Under the pieces are notes generated by a model. The model made no database searches, was not told the DNA's origin, and worked only from the letters and a program-made list of their open reading frames with translations. The position numbers and the translations under genes were made by a program. From contig MFRN01000037.1 in the NCBI GenBank assembly GCA_001784585.1, positions 1 to 45,158 on the forward strand: 45,158 nucleotides of DNA, read 5' to 3'. This DNA is from Candidatus Melainabacteria bacterium RIFCSPLOWO2_02_FULL_35_15 (GTDB taxonomy: Bacteria; Cyanobacteriota; Vampirovibrionia; 2-02-FULL-35-15). Positions 1 through 8,378 of this stretch are shown piece after piece. The stretch's first letter is position 1. Each line of letters starts with the position of its first letter.

Positions 1-99
1 AGAACCAAAGGCCAGGGCACATTTACCATGGAGTTTGCATGTTATGAAGAAGTCCCTGCAGCAGTAGCAGAGCCTATTATTACTGGCAGGAAAAAATAA
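1..99 (+). CDS. fusA: Elongation factor G, C-terminal end (partial)
   Basis: An open frame runs from base 1 to a TAA at 97-99 and encodes 32 residues. It contains GTFTMEF and EEVPAAVAE and ends in GRKK, which matches the end of domain V of EF-G, the GTPase that drives ribosomal translocation. The 5' part lies outside the window. The call rests on this short tail, so a diverged EF-G paralogue is possible. Confidence 0.7.
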   Translation, partial: RTKGQGTFTMEFACYEEVPAAVAEPIITGRKK

Positions 100-115
100 G
101 CAGAAGGTTTTTCTA

Positions 116-679
116 TTAAAAATCTGAAGGGCATGATTTTTTATTTAATTCAAATTTTAACGGGTTATTGATTGTATATTCACGAATGGCATTTAAATGT
201 TTTTCATTTCGGATAATGGATTCATAAAAACGGGATTGCCATGCAAAATTGGTGAAACCATTTTTGTTACACCAACGTTTTATCGCGGATTTGAACTGGT
301 TAATTATCATTGACAATGATTGTGAAACGGGTTTCGAAAATTTATTGTACGTTCGTACCCGTGTTTGTAGAGACATGCCATGGCATGCCTCTACGGGAAA
401 TAAATCGTCAATAAATATCAATCCATGCAAATGATCCGGCATTATTACAAATTCATCCAATTGTACATTTGGATAATGTTTTGGAATTTCCATCCAAAAT
501 TTTTCAACGGTTTGTCCAATATTCGACAATAACATTTTCCCGTTTGTAATTTCCCCCAAGAAACATTCACGATCCTTTGTACAAATGGTTACGTAATAGG
601 CCCCACATGATGAATAATCCCAATGTTTTAATCGTATTGATTTGATTCTATATTTGTTTTTGAATAATTGGTTTTCCAT
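116..679 (-). CDS. REP-associated tyrosine transposase (RAYT, Y1_Tnp family)
   Basis: The 187-aa protein belongs to the IS200/IS605-like single-strand transposases that act on REP palindromes. The HUH motif is visible as MPDHLHG (His83 and His85, counted from the ATG at 679). The C-terminal FYESIIRN and REYTINNP segments supply candidate catalytic tyrosines. A TTG six bases upstream could also start the frame, but the ATG is preferred. Residues 96-105 (VEACHGMSLQ) are encoded by an imperfect 28-bp palindrome (367-394) that itself looks like a REP element, placed between the HUH segment and the following helix. There is no second transposase gene and no clear IS ends, as expected for a domesticated RAYT. 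Confidence 0.85.
   Translation of the reverse strand: MENQLFKNKYRIKSIRLKHWDYSSCGAYYVTICTKDRECFLGEITNGKMLLSNIGQTVEKFWMEIPKHYPNVQLDEFVIMPDHLHGLIFIDDLFPVEACHGMSLQTRVRTYNKFSKPVSQSLSMIINQFKSAIKRWCNKNGFTNFAWQSRFYESIIRNEKHLNAIREYTINNPLKFELNKKSCPSDF
367..394. repeat. REP-like 28-bp palindrome inside the RAYT gene
   Basis: The arms start GTAGAGAC and end GCCTCTAC around a CATG centre, with one mismatched pair. The element has the same length and arm sequence as those in gltX (28457-28484) and etfB (33779-33806). It is read in the same frame, starting with a GTA codon on the coding strand. Confidence 0.8.
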
Positions 680-685
680 CCCCAA

Positions 686-849
686 TTATTATGAACAATG
701 ATGGTTAAATTTCATGTAACCAGGAGTTACATATGATACCCAGGGTTACAAAGAATAAAAAAACCGCTTGACAAAACAGGTAGTCATAAGCGTTAGAAAA
801 AGAAAAAAATATTTTATTGTGAAAAGATGATGAACTAACATGTGCTAAT
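686..849. other. Intergenic region with a small hairpin
   Basis: No gene is seen here. A short inverted repeat (ATGTAAC at 714-720 and GTTACAT at 726-732, 5-nt loop) lies just upstream of the RAYT. The rest is AT-rich and separates the upstream end of the RAYT from the 3' end of the Cys-rich gene. Confidence 0.4.
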
Positions 850-1725
850 TTATATACACTGACAACCCTCGTTACCAAGGCTGTTAGTAGTCTGCCAAGT
901 TCCTATCCTCTCACCAGTACCAGCATTTGTACAAGGTTTGTTGTTACAAGTATCACTACAAACTAACCCTGCCCCGTTCTGACGACAAGAGTTAGGATAA
1001 GCACAAATACATTGTGCATTATCAGGAGTCGGACGTGTTCCATCATTCGGGTAACCCAAAAGACATTGAAAACCACCAGAGAAAATTCCACCATTTGAAA
1101 CACAGTAAGGATTTCCTCCGAAACATAAAAACCGACCTGATATCTCTTTTTTACAATTCTCTGAGCTACAAACAGGTCGCGGCGCTGCTTGCTCAGCATC
1201 CAAAGAGATTGATGTAAACTGCTCACTGCTACTATCGTCTTCTGGAGACATTCCACATGTTACATCTGGATTAATAGGGCATAGATCAGCAGCATTTACA
1301 ATACCATCATTGTCCTGATCCTCGTTGCTTTGATCAACACCTATACAATTACCATTAGAACAAACATCGTCTGTAGTACATTCATTATCATCATTACAGC
1401 TTGCTGTGTTATTAGTATGTATACAACCAATTAATGGATCATAATTATCATCAGTACAAGTATTATTATCATCACATAACTCATTCGCTGGTTCATCAGC
1501 TGAAACAGATTTATCTATAGCAGTTGCTGCTAGAGTACCTTTACAAGTATCTAAAGCTGCTTGTGCTGCATCTACAGCTGCTTGTTGATTTATACAAGTA
1601 ACAGTCTTAGATACTGGTTCAACAGCTGAAACAGGTTCATCTGTAGCAGCAAAAGATTCACTCCCCCCCCCGAATATTACAGCAAAAATGGCCAGCATGA
1701 AAATCAAACTTATAATTTTTCTCAT
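850..1725 (-). CDS. Secreted Cys-rich protein with slime-mold-like and calcium-binding-like repeats
   Basis: The 291-aa protein has an N-terminal signal peptide (MRKIISLIFMLAIFAVIFGG) with likely cleavage after SFA. Residues about 83-130 carry two tandem Cys/Asp modules of the form CDDNNTCTDD and CNDDNECTTDD, like the repeats in slime-mould and myxobacterial surface proteins. DQDNDGIVNAADLCP at about 137 resembles a thrombospondin type-3 calcium loop. The C-terminal third is a further Cys-rich region with about 16 cysteines. The protein is probably extracellular and disulphide-bonded. A GGGAGAAAG ribosome site precedes the ATG. A run of nine G residues (1663-1671) falls within codons for the end of the signal peptide, which is odd in such an AT-rich sequence. 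The specific function is not recognised. Confidence 0.75.
   Translation of the reverse strand: MRKIISLIFMLAIFAVIFGGGSESFAATDEPVSAVEPVSKTVTCINQQAAVDAAQAALDTCKGTLAATAIDKSVSADEPANELCDDNNTCTDDNYDPLIGCIHTNNTASCNDDNECTTDDVCSNGNCIGVDQSNEDQDNDGIVNAADLCPINPDVTCGMSPEDDSSSEQFTSISLDAEQAAPRPVCSSENCKKEISGRFLCFGGNPYCVSNGGIFSGGFQCLLGYPNDGTRPTPDNAQCICAYPNSCRQNGAGLVCSDTCNNKPCTNAGTGERIGTWQTTNSLGNEGCQCI
1663..1671 (-). repeat. Poly-G(9) tract in the signal-peptide coding region
   Basis: Nine consecutive C on the plus strand (G on the coding strand) encode the Gly run FGGGS about 20 residues into the secreted Cys-rich protein. Gain or loss of one G would frameshift the protein before its mature part. Confidence 0.85.
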
Positions 1726-1874
1726 TTCTTTCTTTCTCCCGTTTAACAGTTAACGCTGTAGAATTTATTCCATAAGAGATATATTTTGAAGCTACATTGT
1801 TTGCTGTGGATTGTGTTTGATTTTTGGGGATAGCCCTGAAAGATGAGAGCCGATATCTCTCCCCGTGTTTTTGC

Positions 1875-1880
1875 TATAAT
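1875..1880 (+). promoter_or_regulatory. Extended -10 promoter of osmC (leaderless type)
   Basis: TGC-TATAAT ends 6 nt before the ATG at 1887, so transcription would begin at or next to the start codon. No ribosome binding site is possible in that space. Confidence 0.55.
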
Positions 1881-1886
1881 TTTTCT

Positions 1887-2297
1887 ATGCCGGTAGAAAT
1901 AAAAGGGAAATATGAAGGAGAGCTAAGAGTAAAACTTACTCATGGTCCATCTGGTTCTTTAGTTGAAACTGATGCGCCGGCTGATAATCAGGGAAAAGGC
2001 GAAAGATTCTCTCCGACTGATTTAGTCGTAGCAGCACTTGGTTCGTGTATGATGACTATCATGGGAATAGTAGCTAAACGGGACGGAATAAAATTCGAAG
2101 GTACTAATTTTTGTGCTCAAAAACATATGGCTGAAAATCCCAGACGTATTGGAAAAATAGTTTTAGAGGTTTATATGCCATCTGATTTAACTGATGAGCA
2201 AAAGAAAAAACTTGAAAGAGCTGCACATACATGCCCTGTACATCAGTCTTTGCACCCTGATATTGAGCAGGATATAAAGTTTATTTATAAAATCTAA
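1887..2297 (+). CDS. OsmC family peroxiredoxin-like protein
   Basis: The 136-aa protein is an OsmC/Ohr-type thiol peroxidase that reduces organic hydroperoxides in the cytoplasm. The two family cysteines are present, Cys54 in GSCMMTIM and Cys116 in HTCPVHQSL, with FSPTDLVVAALGSC as the core motif. The frame stays open upstream to 1824, but the ATG at 1887 gives the usual OsmC N-terminus. A -10 box lies immediately before it, so the upstream extension is unlikely to be translated. The stop codon overlaps the hflX start (TAATG), so the two genes are translationally coupled. The subfamily (OsmC, Ohr or YhfA type) is not decided. Confidence 0.85.
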   Translation: MPVEIKGKYEGELRVKLTHGPSGSLVETDAPADNQGKGERFSPTDLVVAALGSCMMTIMGIVAKRDGIKFEGTNFCAQKHMAENPRRIGKIVLEVYMPSDLTDEQKKKLERAAHTCPVHQSLHPDIEQDIKFIYKI

Positions 2298-3412
2298 TGT
2301 TACAAAAGGCAATTTTAGCGGACGTAATTTCTCCGGACACCTCTAAAGAAGAAGCCTTGCAGAGGCTTGATGAGCTTGAAAACCTGGTTAAAACTTTTGG
2401 CGGAATAGCTGTAGTAAAAGTCATTCAGAAAAAAAACATACCTGATTATAAGACTTATATTGGCTCCGGGAAACTTCAGGAGATTCTGGATGAAAACAAA
2501 TCAAATAAAGCAAATCTTTTAATAGTAAATAATCTCCTTAAACCAATGCAGAATTATAACCTGAATGAGATATGTAAAAAGCATGGAATAGAGGTCTGGG
2601 ACAGGGTGGATTTGATTTTAAAAATATTTGATAAACATGCAAAAAGTGTAGAAGCAAAGTTACAAATTGAACTTGCAGCCATAAAACATATGGGACCGCG
2701 GATCTATGGTATGGGTCTGGAACTTACCCGTCAGGCCGGTGGTATTGGAACACGGGGTATTGGAGAAACAAATCTGCAGATTATGAAACGCCATTTGAAA
2801 AGGCGTGAACAAAAAATAAAAGAAAAGCTGAAGCACTATGATCAAATTCAGGCAAGCCATAGAAAGCAGAGAAGAAGCAAAGATTTAAAAACAGTTTCAC
2901 TTGTAGGTTATACGAATGCAGGTAAAAGCACTTTGTTAAATGCACTTACAAAAAAAGGAGTTTATGTGGCAGATAAACTTTTTGCTACCCTGGAAACTAC
3001 TGTAGGACAGCTTTATCTGCCGTCATCCGGAAGAATTGCTCTTTTGTCGGATACGATCGGATTCATTCAGGATTTACCGCCTGATTTAATAAATGCATTT
3101 AAGTCTACACTTAGTGAAATTATTGATGCTGACCTGCTTTTACATGTGATTGACACAGGTGATCCTTTATATGAGTCAAAAATATTAGTTGTAGAAGATA
3201 TTTTATTTGGCCTGGAAGTTTCAGATAAGCCTAAGATTTATGTTTTTAACAAGATTGACCTGGCTTGTGGACTTGATGTTAAAAATATTTCAAATCATTT
3301 TAGTGATTTTTCTCCTGTTTTTGTTTCTTGTCAGGAAAAAAAAGGATTAGAGGAATTAATAAATAAAGTAGAGGAAAAACTGGCAGTACATACAGTACAT
3401 CAGGTATTATAA
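2297..3412 (+). CDS. hflX: GTPase HflX
   Basis: The 371-aa protein is a ribosome-associated GTPase of the Obg-HflX superfamily, which splits stalled or heat-damaged 70S ribosomes. The HflX signature GGIGTRGIGETNLQ is at about 148-161. The G domain has P-loop GYTNAGKST (204-212), DTIGF (252-256) and NKID (318-321). Length is normal for the shorter HflX forms. The start ATG overlaps the osmC stop, and the methyltransferase gene follows after 19 nt, suggesting one transcript. Confidence 0.93.
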   Translation: MLQKAILADVISPDTSKEEALQRLDELENLVKTFGGIAVVKVIQKKNIPDYKTYIGSGKLQEILDENKSNKANLLIVNNLLKPMQNYNLNEICKKHGIEVWDRVDLILKIFDKHAKSVEAKLQIELAAIKHMGPRIYGMGLELTRQAGGIGTRGIGETNLQIMKRHLKRREQKIKEKLKHYDQIQASHRKQRRSKDLKTVSLVGYTNAGKSTLLNALTKKGVYVADKLFATLETTVGQLYLPSSGRIALLSDTIGFIQDLPPDLINAFKSTLSEIIDADLLLHVIDTGDPLYESKILVVEDILFGLEVSDKPKIYVFNKIDLACGLDVKNISNHFSDFSPVFVSCQEKKGLEELINKVEEKLAVHTVHQVL

Positions 3413-3431
3413 TAATTGAGTCAAAATATCC

Positions 3432-4157
3432 ATGCCGATACCACAGTTTAAATTAAAAGATTCAAAGCCTGACAGGGATTTTATTGAGTGGAATGAAGAA
3501 ATGTCCCATAAGCAGGATATTGATTTGTTTTATGAAGGTTCTCATTACTTTATAAGGTGGGTTGAAGAGCAAAGATTAAAGACAATTACTGGCTTGATAA
3601 AAACACACATGAAAAAAAATAATATAACAGATCCTGTTATTGTTGAAGCTGGTTGCGGTGCAGGTCATGTCCTGGAAAAAATAGCGGATAGCATAAGTAC
3701 CGGTAGTTTAACAGGAGTAGATCCTCTTGAATGGTGGCTGGACAAAGCCAGGAAAAGATTAGGAGATAAAGCTAAGCTGGTTAAAGGGTTTGCTGAAGAA
3801 CTGCCTTTTAAAGACAAATTCGCAGATTTTGTAATTTGTACTGAAGTAATAGAGCATGTAATTGATCCTGTTGTTGTTTTAAGTGAGCTGAAGCGTGTTT
3901 TAAAAAATCAGGGACTTATTATTGTTTCAATTCCAAATGAAAAGCTGATTAATAAATTAAAAGATGTTATTGGGTTTTTGAAGATATATCAAAGACTTTT
4001 TTTTAATATTCCAAGACGAAATGACGATGAATGGCACCTGCATAGTTTTGATCTTAAGTCATTTAAGGAGCATATTCCCTCTGATTTTAATACCCAGGCT
4101 GTTATTCCTGTTCCATCAGTGTTTTTACCGCTTCGATATGTGCTTACTTTCAAATAA
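3432..4157 (+). CDS. Class I SAM-dependent methyltransferase
   Basis: The 241-aa protein has the Methyltransf_11-type Rossmann core. Motif I is VEAGCGAGHVLEKIA at about 69-83, an acidic GVDPLEWW follows beta 2, and motif IV is FVICTEVIEHV. The LKRVLKNQGLIIVSIPNE post-motif is typical of ubiquinone/menaquinone-like or lipid and glycan methyltransferases. The substrate cannot be told. It follows hflX closely and has no clear SD of its own. Confidence 0.8.
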   Translation: MPIPQFKLKDSKPDRDFIEWNEEMSHKQDIDLFYEGSHYFIRWVEEQRLKTITGLIKTHMKKNNITDPVIVEAGCGAGHVLEKIADSISTGSLTGVDPLEWWLDKARKRLGDKAKLVKGFAEELPFKDKFADFVICTEVIEHVIDPVVVLSELKRVLKNQGLIIVSIPNEKLINKLKDVIGFLKIYQRLFFNIPRRNDDEWHLHSFDLKSFKEHIPSDFNTQAVIPVPSVFLPLRYVLTFK

Positions 4158-4162
4158 AGGTC

Positions 4163-4192
4163 TTGACAGTTTCAATAGAACAATTCTTTAAT
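4163..4192 (+). promoter_or_regulatory. Sigma-70-like promoter for the DsbA-like gene
   Basis: TTGACA at 4163-4168 and TTTAAT at 4187-4192 are 18 nt apart. They are followed by a leader with GGAG before the ATG at 4239. Confidence 0.5.
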
Positions 4193-4238
4193 ATTATAGT
4201 CATAGTTAAAAGCAATTAAGGATGGAGTAAATAGTCTC

Positions 4239-4988
4239 ATGGAAAACAATGAAACAAAAAAATTAATCATTATAACTTTAATAGCAGTACTGGTTCTAAA
4301 TCTTTTGGCTTTCGAGTCAAAGAAAAATTTTGAAAAATCTGTTCTGGAAATTATAAAAAAGGGCCCTGCTGTAGCTGATGGTACAGGAAATGTACCACCA
4401 CCAAATATGCCCCCTTTTCCTCCACCAGCTCCGCCAAGCGAAGAAGAACAGTTCAAACAACAGCTCGCAGATAAAGTTAATGTAGATTTAGGAAATACTC
4501 CGATTCAGGGAAACAGAGATGCAAAAATAAAGATTATTGTGTTTAGTGATTTCCAGTGCCCGTTTTCAAAACGAGGAGCAGATACGGTTCATGCACTTAT
4601 GCAAAAATACGGCAACAACTTAATGTATGTCTATAAAAACTTACCTCTTCCATTTCATCCTGAAGCAATGCCTGCTGCAAAAGCTGCACTGGCTGCAGGC
4701 AGACAGGGAAAGTTTTATGAATACCACGATAAACTTTTTGAAAAACAGGGAGAGCTTGGTGAAGCACTATATGTAAAAATTGCACAGGAACTTGGTTTAA
4801 ACATGCAAAAGTTTAATGCAGACAGAAACAATCCTGAAATTGAAACCCAGATAAAAGCAGATCAGGCACAGGCAAACTCACTTGGCTTTAACGGTACACC
4901 AGGATTTGCAGTTAACGGGGTAAAAGTTCTTGGAGCTTATCCTGTGGAACACTTTGAAAAAGTTATTAATGCGCTGGGTGTAGGTTAA
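4239..4988 (+). CDS. Membrane-anchored DsbA-like thioredoxin-fold protein with CPFS motif
   Basis: The 249-aa protein has an N-terminal membrane anchor (about residues 8-25), then a Pro-rich linker (about 52-66), then a Thioredoxin_4/DSBA-like domain. The active-site segment is FSDFQCPFS, so Cys107 is present but the resolving Cys is replaced by Ser110. It is the only cysteine in the protein. The cis-Pro loop GTPGF near residue 218 is intact. Family members act on disulphides outside the membrane. A monothiol CxxS site suggests isomerase, glutathione-linked or holdase-type activity rather than classic oxidase activity. No partner DsbB gene is nearby. Confidence 0.82.
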   Translation: MENNETKKLIIITLIAVLVLNLLAFESKKNFEKSVLEIIKKGPAVADGTGNVPPPNMPPFPPPAPPSEEEQFKQQLADKVNVDLGNTPIQGNRDAKIKIIVFSDFQCPFSKRGADTVHALMQKYGNNLMYVYKNLPLPFHPEAMPAAKAALAAGRQGKFYEYHDKLFEKQGELGEALYVKIAQELGLNMQKFNADRNNPEIETQIKADQAQANSLGFNGTPGFAVNGVKVLGAYPVEHFEKVINALGVG

Positions 4989-5000
4989 GCGGGCAGTTTC

Positions 5001-7079
5001 CTAAGCAGCTAACGAAGCTAATAATTCTCTTGCTTCTTCTGCATTCTCAGCTTTTACAACCTGATATTCCTTATTAAATGCATGGTTGATTTCTGCACCC
5101 TGATATTGTTCCAGTTTATTGGGCTTGTCATGGTGCCAGGTAGGTATAAATGACTGAATATCAAGTGAGTTTAAAAACATTTTAGTTAACCAAAGCGCTC
5201 CCGGGAAAAGAGGAGCTAATTTATTAAATGGTCTTTGCTCAGACGGCGTAGCTATAAAATTAATTTTATTTCTTACTGATTTTTCTATTTCACCAAGCTC
5301 TGTATCGTTTAGAAGATATTTCCCCTGAGCACACTCAATTTTAGAATAATTTAAACACTCTTCGATAAGTAACTGTGTAACTTTTTCCAGTGCTGCCTTA
5401 TCATTGTTCAAAGCTCCCTGTATGACCTCTTCCAGATTAAGTTTATGATTATAAAGTTCAGCAGTTTTTGCAAATATGCCATTCTGAAAAATCTCATTTA
5501 ATTTTTTGTTTCTTGTATCTGTCGAATTAACTGAAAACAGCTCTGTTAATTTAAACAATATTTTGTGCTTTTCTTTAGCCTGATCCAGACTGTATTTTGC
5601 AAGTACATCCTGATATTTTGGATTTCCATACTCATTTTCAATATTTTCATCGTAGAAGTTTGGAACACAGAATTTTATACATTTTCTTGCAAGGGCTGAC
5701 ACACCAGCTATAACCGGGTTATTGTATATTTTTTCTCTTAGTGTCTTTAATGCAGTCAGTGTTTTATCGTCACCTTCTTTCTTTATATATTTTCCAATTA
5801 ATTTTCTGCCAAAGTAAATACTCTGGAAAATACCCTGGGGCAGCCTGCTAAAGAAAATATAAAATCCGGTATAAATAGTAGTGATAGACTTGGCATATCT
5901 GCCAAGCCACTTATCTATAAATGCTGCACTTCCGCCTTTCGCCTGGGCTTCTTCACTTTTATGTTTTCTTCCTAACATTTCAGAAAATAAAATTCCCATT
6001 GCAAACGGACTTGCTGTGTGGAAGAGCATCTCTCCGGAATTTTTTATATCTCTAAGGAGACTCTTTTCATTTGGATCTTTTGAAATTTCTTTTTCTATTT
6101 TTTTACCTAATAATTCCATCCCTTTATAAAAACTCTCGGGCAAAACAGGTTTCAGGTGTTCCCGTTCAGTTACAAAAACTCTCATAAATGCATCTACACC
6201 CTTTGCATATGCTTCAGGCAAAGCCACAAAAATACTTGCTAATTTACTTATACCAAGTATTGGTCTTTGAAAAAATTCACCTACCGAAGACTCACCTCTA
6301 AAAAATTTGGATATAAAATCCAAACCATCTGCTGCATGTATAAGGCATGGCATTGCCGGATTTGCAGTACTGCCAACAGTAAGCATTCTTTCTGCACTTT
6401 TTACAATTTTGTCAAAGTCACTGGCTTGTAATCTGTGATATTCTTCCAGTGATTTATCTCCTTTATCCTCTGCCTTTTTTGCTTTAATTTGTTCTGCTTT
6501 TCTGAATCCATTAGCAATTAATGCCTGAGTATTTCCAAATGCCCATGTATATCCTGTAAAAGCAGTGTAGAGCACATTTAAAGGAGCTATGGCCATATGA
6601 AAAACAGATTTTGTCCAATTTTCAGGATCTAGAAATCTTCCAAAAATATAAAAAAACAAACCATGGCTTGTAAGCCTGTAATCTACCTTCATCCATTCAT
6701 CAAAATTAATAATGTCGTTCTTATTGCCGTTTCCATTAGAAGCAGAATTTCCATTTGTATGATTATGTGACCTTGCTAAAAAATAGTTTTTAAATTCATT
6801 TCCAATTTCTGCAACCGGATAAGAAATAGTAGAAAGAAGACTGAACACCCCGCCAACTTTACGTAAAAATAATGCCGGAAATTGAGAACCTTTTATAAGT
6901 GCTCCAAGTGCTAAAGCAACTGTTCCTCCAGCTCCTGCAACACCTGCACCAATTGCAAATTTCTTTTTTACCTTTTTAAACCTTTCTTCAGCAGAAAGAC
7001 CAGGAGTATCATTTCCATTCTGGCCAGGAGATGCTGGAAAATGAATTCTTGAAGCTGAATCTAAAACACTTGGAATCAT
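5001..7079 (-). CDS. Hypothetical protein, 692 aa, with several hydrophobic segments
   Basis: No family is recognised. The protein has no obvious signal peptide. A Gly/Ala-rich hydrophobic stretch (FAIGAGVAGAGGTVALALGA) is near residues 41-60, an Asn/Gly-rich linker lies near 106-122, and further hydrophobic stretches occur around 160-185 and 400-425. The C-terminal third is Lys/Glu-rich and helical. GAGGTVALALGALIKG resembles membrane-inserting segments of cell-surface or effector-like proteins, but that is only suggestive. An SD-like GAGGAAAAAGG precedes the ATG. It follows dnaJ in the same direction after 143 nt, so co-transcription is possible. Confidence 0.7.
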   Translation of the reverse strand: MIPSVLDSASRIHFPASPGQNGNDTPGLSAEERFKKVKKKFAIGAGVAGAGGTVALALGALIKGSQFPALFLRKVGGVFSLLSTISYPVAEIGNEFKNYFLARSHNHTNGNSASNGNGNKNDIINFDEWMKVDYRLTSHGLFFYIFGRFLDPENWTKSVFHMAIAPLNVLYTAFTGYTWAFGNTQALIANGFRKAEQIKAKKAEDKGDKSLEEYHRLQASDFDKIVKSAERMLTVGSTANPAMPCLIHAADGLDFISKFFRGESSVGEFFQRPILGISKLASIFVALPEAYAKGVDAFMRVFVTEREHLKPVLPESFYKGMELLGKKIEKEISKDPNEKSLLRDIKNSGEMLFHTASPFAMGILFSEMLGRKHKSEEAQAKGGSAAFIDKWLGRYAKSITTIYTGFYIFFSRLPQGIFQSIYFGRKLIGKYIKKEGDDKTLTALKTLREKIYNNPVIAGVSALARKCIKFCVPNFYDENIENEYGNPKYQDVLAKYSLDQAKEKHKILFKLTELFSVNSTDTRNKKLNEIFQNGIFAKTAELYNHKLNLEEVIQGALNNDKAALEKVTQLLIEECLNYSKIECAQGKYLLNDTELGEIEKSVRNKINFIATPSEQRPFNKLAPLFPGALWLTKMFLNSLDIQSFIPTWHHDKPNKLEQYQGAEINHAFNKEYQVVKAENAEEARELLASLAA

Positions 7080-7222
7080 TAATCCCGACCTTTTTCCTCG
7101 GATATATATGAATTATTTGACTATAATACAGGTTATGAAGGCTATAGTCTAGAATTTGTTTTTATAATCTTGACTTATAAACTCAACTTTAATTTATTCT
7201 TAATGATTTACAAATTATAAAC

Positions 7223-8167
7223 TTATTTTTTCTTTTTTTGTAGTTTTAATAATTCCCGATAAAGCTTTTGCTCTTCTTCGGTAACAATCGTTGGAATATT
7301 TATCTTTACTTTTACAAAATGATCTCCGCGGCCTTCTTTTTTCTGGTAAGGCAAACCTTTTCCGCGCAGTCTTAAAATCTTATCGTTTTGTGTGCCGGGC
7401 GGTACAACCATTTTAACCGGCATATCTACAGTCGGGATCTCTATTTCACTTCCTAAAATAGCTTCAGCCGGTGTAATGGCAATTTCTGAATTAATATCAT
7501 CGCCATCAATTTTAAAAAACGGATGAGGTTTTAATTTGACTATCATATATAAATCACCAGGTGCTCCTCCGTTTCTTCCCGGAAGCCCTTCCCCCGCCAT
7601 CCTGATTTTTGAGTTTTCTCTGACATTTGGAGGGATTTTTACTTCAAGTCTTTTTGATTCATGTCCTGGAACATTAATATCCATTTTTCTTATAGTCCCC
7701 TTGTAAGCTTCTTCCAAAGACAAATGTAAATCAATAGACTGATCTTCTCCGCGCCGTTTTGTCTCGTGGCGTGTATATGTCTGTGTAAAGGTTTCACCAA
7801 AAGGAGAAGATCTGCCTTTTAATGCTTCTCCAAAGAGGATTTCAAAAAAGTCACTAAAAGGCGAATCCTGGGTTTTTGTAAAGCCTTTTGAAAAATCAAA
7901 ATTAAAATCAAATCCCGGTGGCGGTGTAAAATCACTGCCTCCTCTAAAGCTGTTTCCTAAAGTATTGTATTTTCTTCTTTTACCGGCATCACCTAAGACT
8001 TCATAGGCCTCATTAATTTCTTTAAATTTTTCTTCAGCATCTTTATTATTTTTATTTGCATCCGGATGATGTTTACGTGCTAATTTTCTGAATGCAGTTT
8101 TTATTTCCTTTTCAGTAGCGCTGCGCGGAACACCTAAAATTTCGTAATAGTCTTTATACTTGACCAT
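7223..8167 (-). CDS. DnaJ/CbpA-type co-chaperone (type B, no zinc finger)
   Basis: The 314-aa protein starts with a J domain (about 5-70) with the HPD motif at 34-36, which stimulates DnaK ATPase. A Gly/Phe-rich linker (GFDFNFDFSKGF) and the two C-terminal beta domains that bind substrate follow (for example GEGLPGRNGGAPGDLYM). The CxxCxGxG zinc-binding region of classical DnaJ is absent, so it is CbpA/Hsp40 type II. Length is normal for CbpA. A TATAAT lies 7 nt before the ATG, so the message may be leaderless. Confidence 0.92.
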   Translation of the reverse strand: MVKYKDYYEILGVPRSATEKEIKTAFRKLARKHHPDANKNNKDAEEKFKEINEAYEVLGDAGKRRKYNTLGNSFRGGSDFTPPPGFDFNFDFSKGFTKTQDSPFSDFFEILFGEALKGRSSPFGETFTQTYTRHETKRRGEDQSIDLHLSLEEAYKGTIRKMDINVPGHESKRLEVKIPPNVRENSKIRMAGEGLPGRNGGAPGDLYMIVKLKPHPFFKIDGDDINSEIAITPAEAILGSEIEIPTVDMPVKMVVPPGTQNDKILRLRGKGLPYQKKEGRGDHFVKVKINIPTIVTEEEQKLYRELLKLQKKKK

Positions 8168-8174
8168 ATTTTTT

Positions 8175-8180
8175 ATTATA
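8175..8180 (-). promoter_or_regulatory. -10 box of dnaJ/cbpA, 7 nt from start codon
   Basis: TATAAT on the minus strand is followed by seven bases and the ATG at 8167. No SD fits in between. Confidence 0.45.
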
Positions 8181-8198
8181 TCGTTTTACAGTGCCAGA

Positions 8199-8377
8199 GG
8201 GGGTGTGTAAAAAAAATCGAGGGTGTTTTACAGCGCGGGTCCTGTCGCCTTCAGGTACCCTTCAGAGCTTCGTCACACAGTTCCTCGCTCTGAACCCTTC
8301 CCTTTCGGTCGCCGTTGGCGAACCTCGCCCCAGGCGGGCGCCACCCGCTTAGATCCTCGAAAGATTTACACGCCCCC
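8199..8377. mobile_element. GC-rich MITE-like element or IS remnant with inverted terminal repeats
   Basis: The 179-bp element is bounded by imperfect inverted repeats of 23-24 bp. The left end (8199-8222) reads GGGGGTGTGTAAA then TCGAGG. The right end (8355-8377), reverse-complemented, reads GGGGGCGTGTAAA then TTCGAGG. The interior is far more GC-rich than any flanking sequence. It lacks a transposase frame, so it would need to be mobilised in trans. The GGGTGTGTAAA ends recall IS256/Mutator-type ISs; that assignment is inference. No clear target duplication is seen. It sits between the stop codon of the last pilin-like gene and the dnaJ promoter. Confidence 0.6.
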
Positions 8378-8378
8378 G

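Noticed and set aside
1824-1886. 21-residue N-terminal extension of the OsmC protein
   Set aside because: The extension overlaps the extended -10 promoter box (1875-1880). The ATG at 1887 gives the family-typical N-terminus.
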